In this document: positions 56,516 through 56,835 of the stretch, one piece after another
Layout of the letters: each line of letters starts with the position of its first letter
How positions within the stretch are numbered: position 1 is the first letter of the stretch
Assembly (NCBI GenBank): GCA_003818205.1
Contig: RPRQ01000027.1
Coordinates: 1-56,835, forward strand
From: Bacteroidales bacterium
GTDB taxonomy: Bacteria > Bacteroidota > Bacteroidia > Bacteroidales > Tenuifilaceae
Direction: 5' to 3'
Length of the DNA stretch: 56,835 nt
Position numbers and translations under genes: made by a program
Notes under the pieces: generated by a model
What the model saw: the letters and a program-made list of their open reading frames with translations, nothing else
The model's database searches: none
What the model was told of the DNA's origin: nothing

Positions 56516-56835
56516 GCTGATTAAGTCACAAATAGGTTTATGAAGCCATTAAAAACAAACCTCAGAGGGGTGAAATTATGGTAAAGAATATATCAATGTA
56601 GTATTTTATCTCCATAATGACGACATTATAAAGTAGATAGAACAGAGAATAATGTCATGCCTACGGCATTTCATCTGTTCCCAGCTATATTTTATACCAT
56701 AATGTCATCCCTACGGGATTAAAATTAGAATAACAAGCGCACGTATTTTAGGCTTTTACATAATAAATGCTTGCGCTTACACAACAAAAAATTGTTGTAA
56801 TATTTTATATTTCTGTGTTTTAACACTTAATCAGC
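56516..56835. mobile_element. inverted-repeat element cut by window end
   Basis: GCTGATTAAGT (56516-56526) is repeated as its exact complement in the last 11 bases (56825-56835), so the right end lies at or beyond the window edge. GGGTCT precedes the left arm. No gene is inside. It contains two direct copies of AATGTCATNCCTACGGNATT, 50 bases apart (56651-56670 and 56701-56720). Confidence 0.45.

Overview
The window reads as chromosomal DNA of a Bacteroidota bacterium, probably Bacteroidales-like. Several things point there. The IspG is the long three-domain form, and the DUF4834 and DUF4271 families are present. The gene order DUF4271-hemD-rnpA-yidD and bactofilin-atpI-like-atpBEFHAG is typical of the phylum. 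Shine-Dalgarno sequences are mostly absent, and several upstream regions carry TTG-N20-TAnnTTTG promoter words. I see no tRNA, rRNA, CRISPR array, prophage or transposase gene.

Left part (1 to about 23.5 kb): single genes and short operons on both strands, separated by long repeat-filled gaps. They encode a YD-repeat-like secreted protein, an NtrC-type response regulator, IspG, a tandem UspA protein, two GT-C-like membrane proteins with a Fic AMPylase between them, RNase R, a thioredoxin-fold lipoprotein, a polyprenyl-phosphate sugar transferase, a 924-residue envelope protein with DUF4834, a ROK kinase, an M24 aminopeptidase and a D15/BamA-type barrel. The gaps are the unusual part. They hold a 28-unit heptamer array, nested palindromes, and small non-coding inverted-repeat elements, two of them with clear target-site duplications.

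Middle (about 24 to 39 kb): AT-richer, compact housekeeping genes. nadA-ruvB is followed by a convergent Crp/Fnr gene and pheS. A cyclophilin lipoprotein gene lies upstream of pheS, and a plus-strand series follows: dut, an EnvC-like gene, an RsbW-like ATPase gene, ybeY, mnmG, adenine deaminase, uvrC, a DUF4271 gene, hemD, rnpA and yidD. Two parS-like palindromes lie at the mnmG stop codon.

Right part (39 to 56.8 kb): an AsmA-like plus histidine kinase pair on the minus strand, a TPR-SpoIIE phosphatase, a rhomboid protease, a bactofilin, and the ATP synthase operon without beta and epsilon. Then come an MMPL/RND exporter, a polyprenyl diphosphate synthase, a second tandem UspA protein and the start of another inverted-repeat element cut by the window end.

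The genes are mostly core metabolism, envelope and information processing. I did not find a defence system or a biosynthetic cluster. The most novel material is the intergenic layer of small palindromic and mobile-looking elements, the Fic gene between cassette-like flanks, and the parS-like pair.
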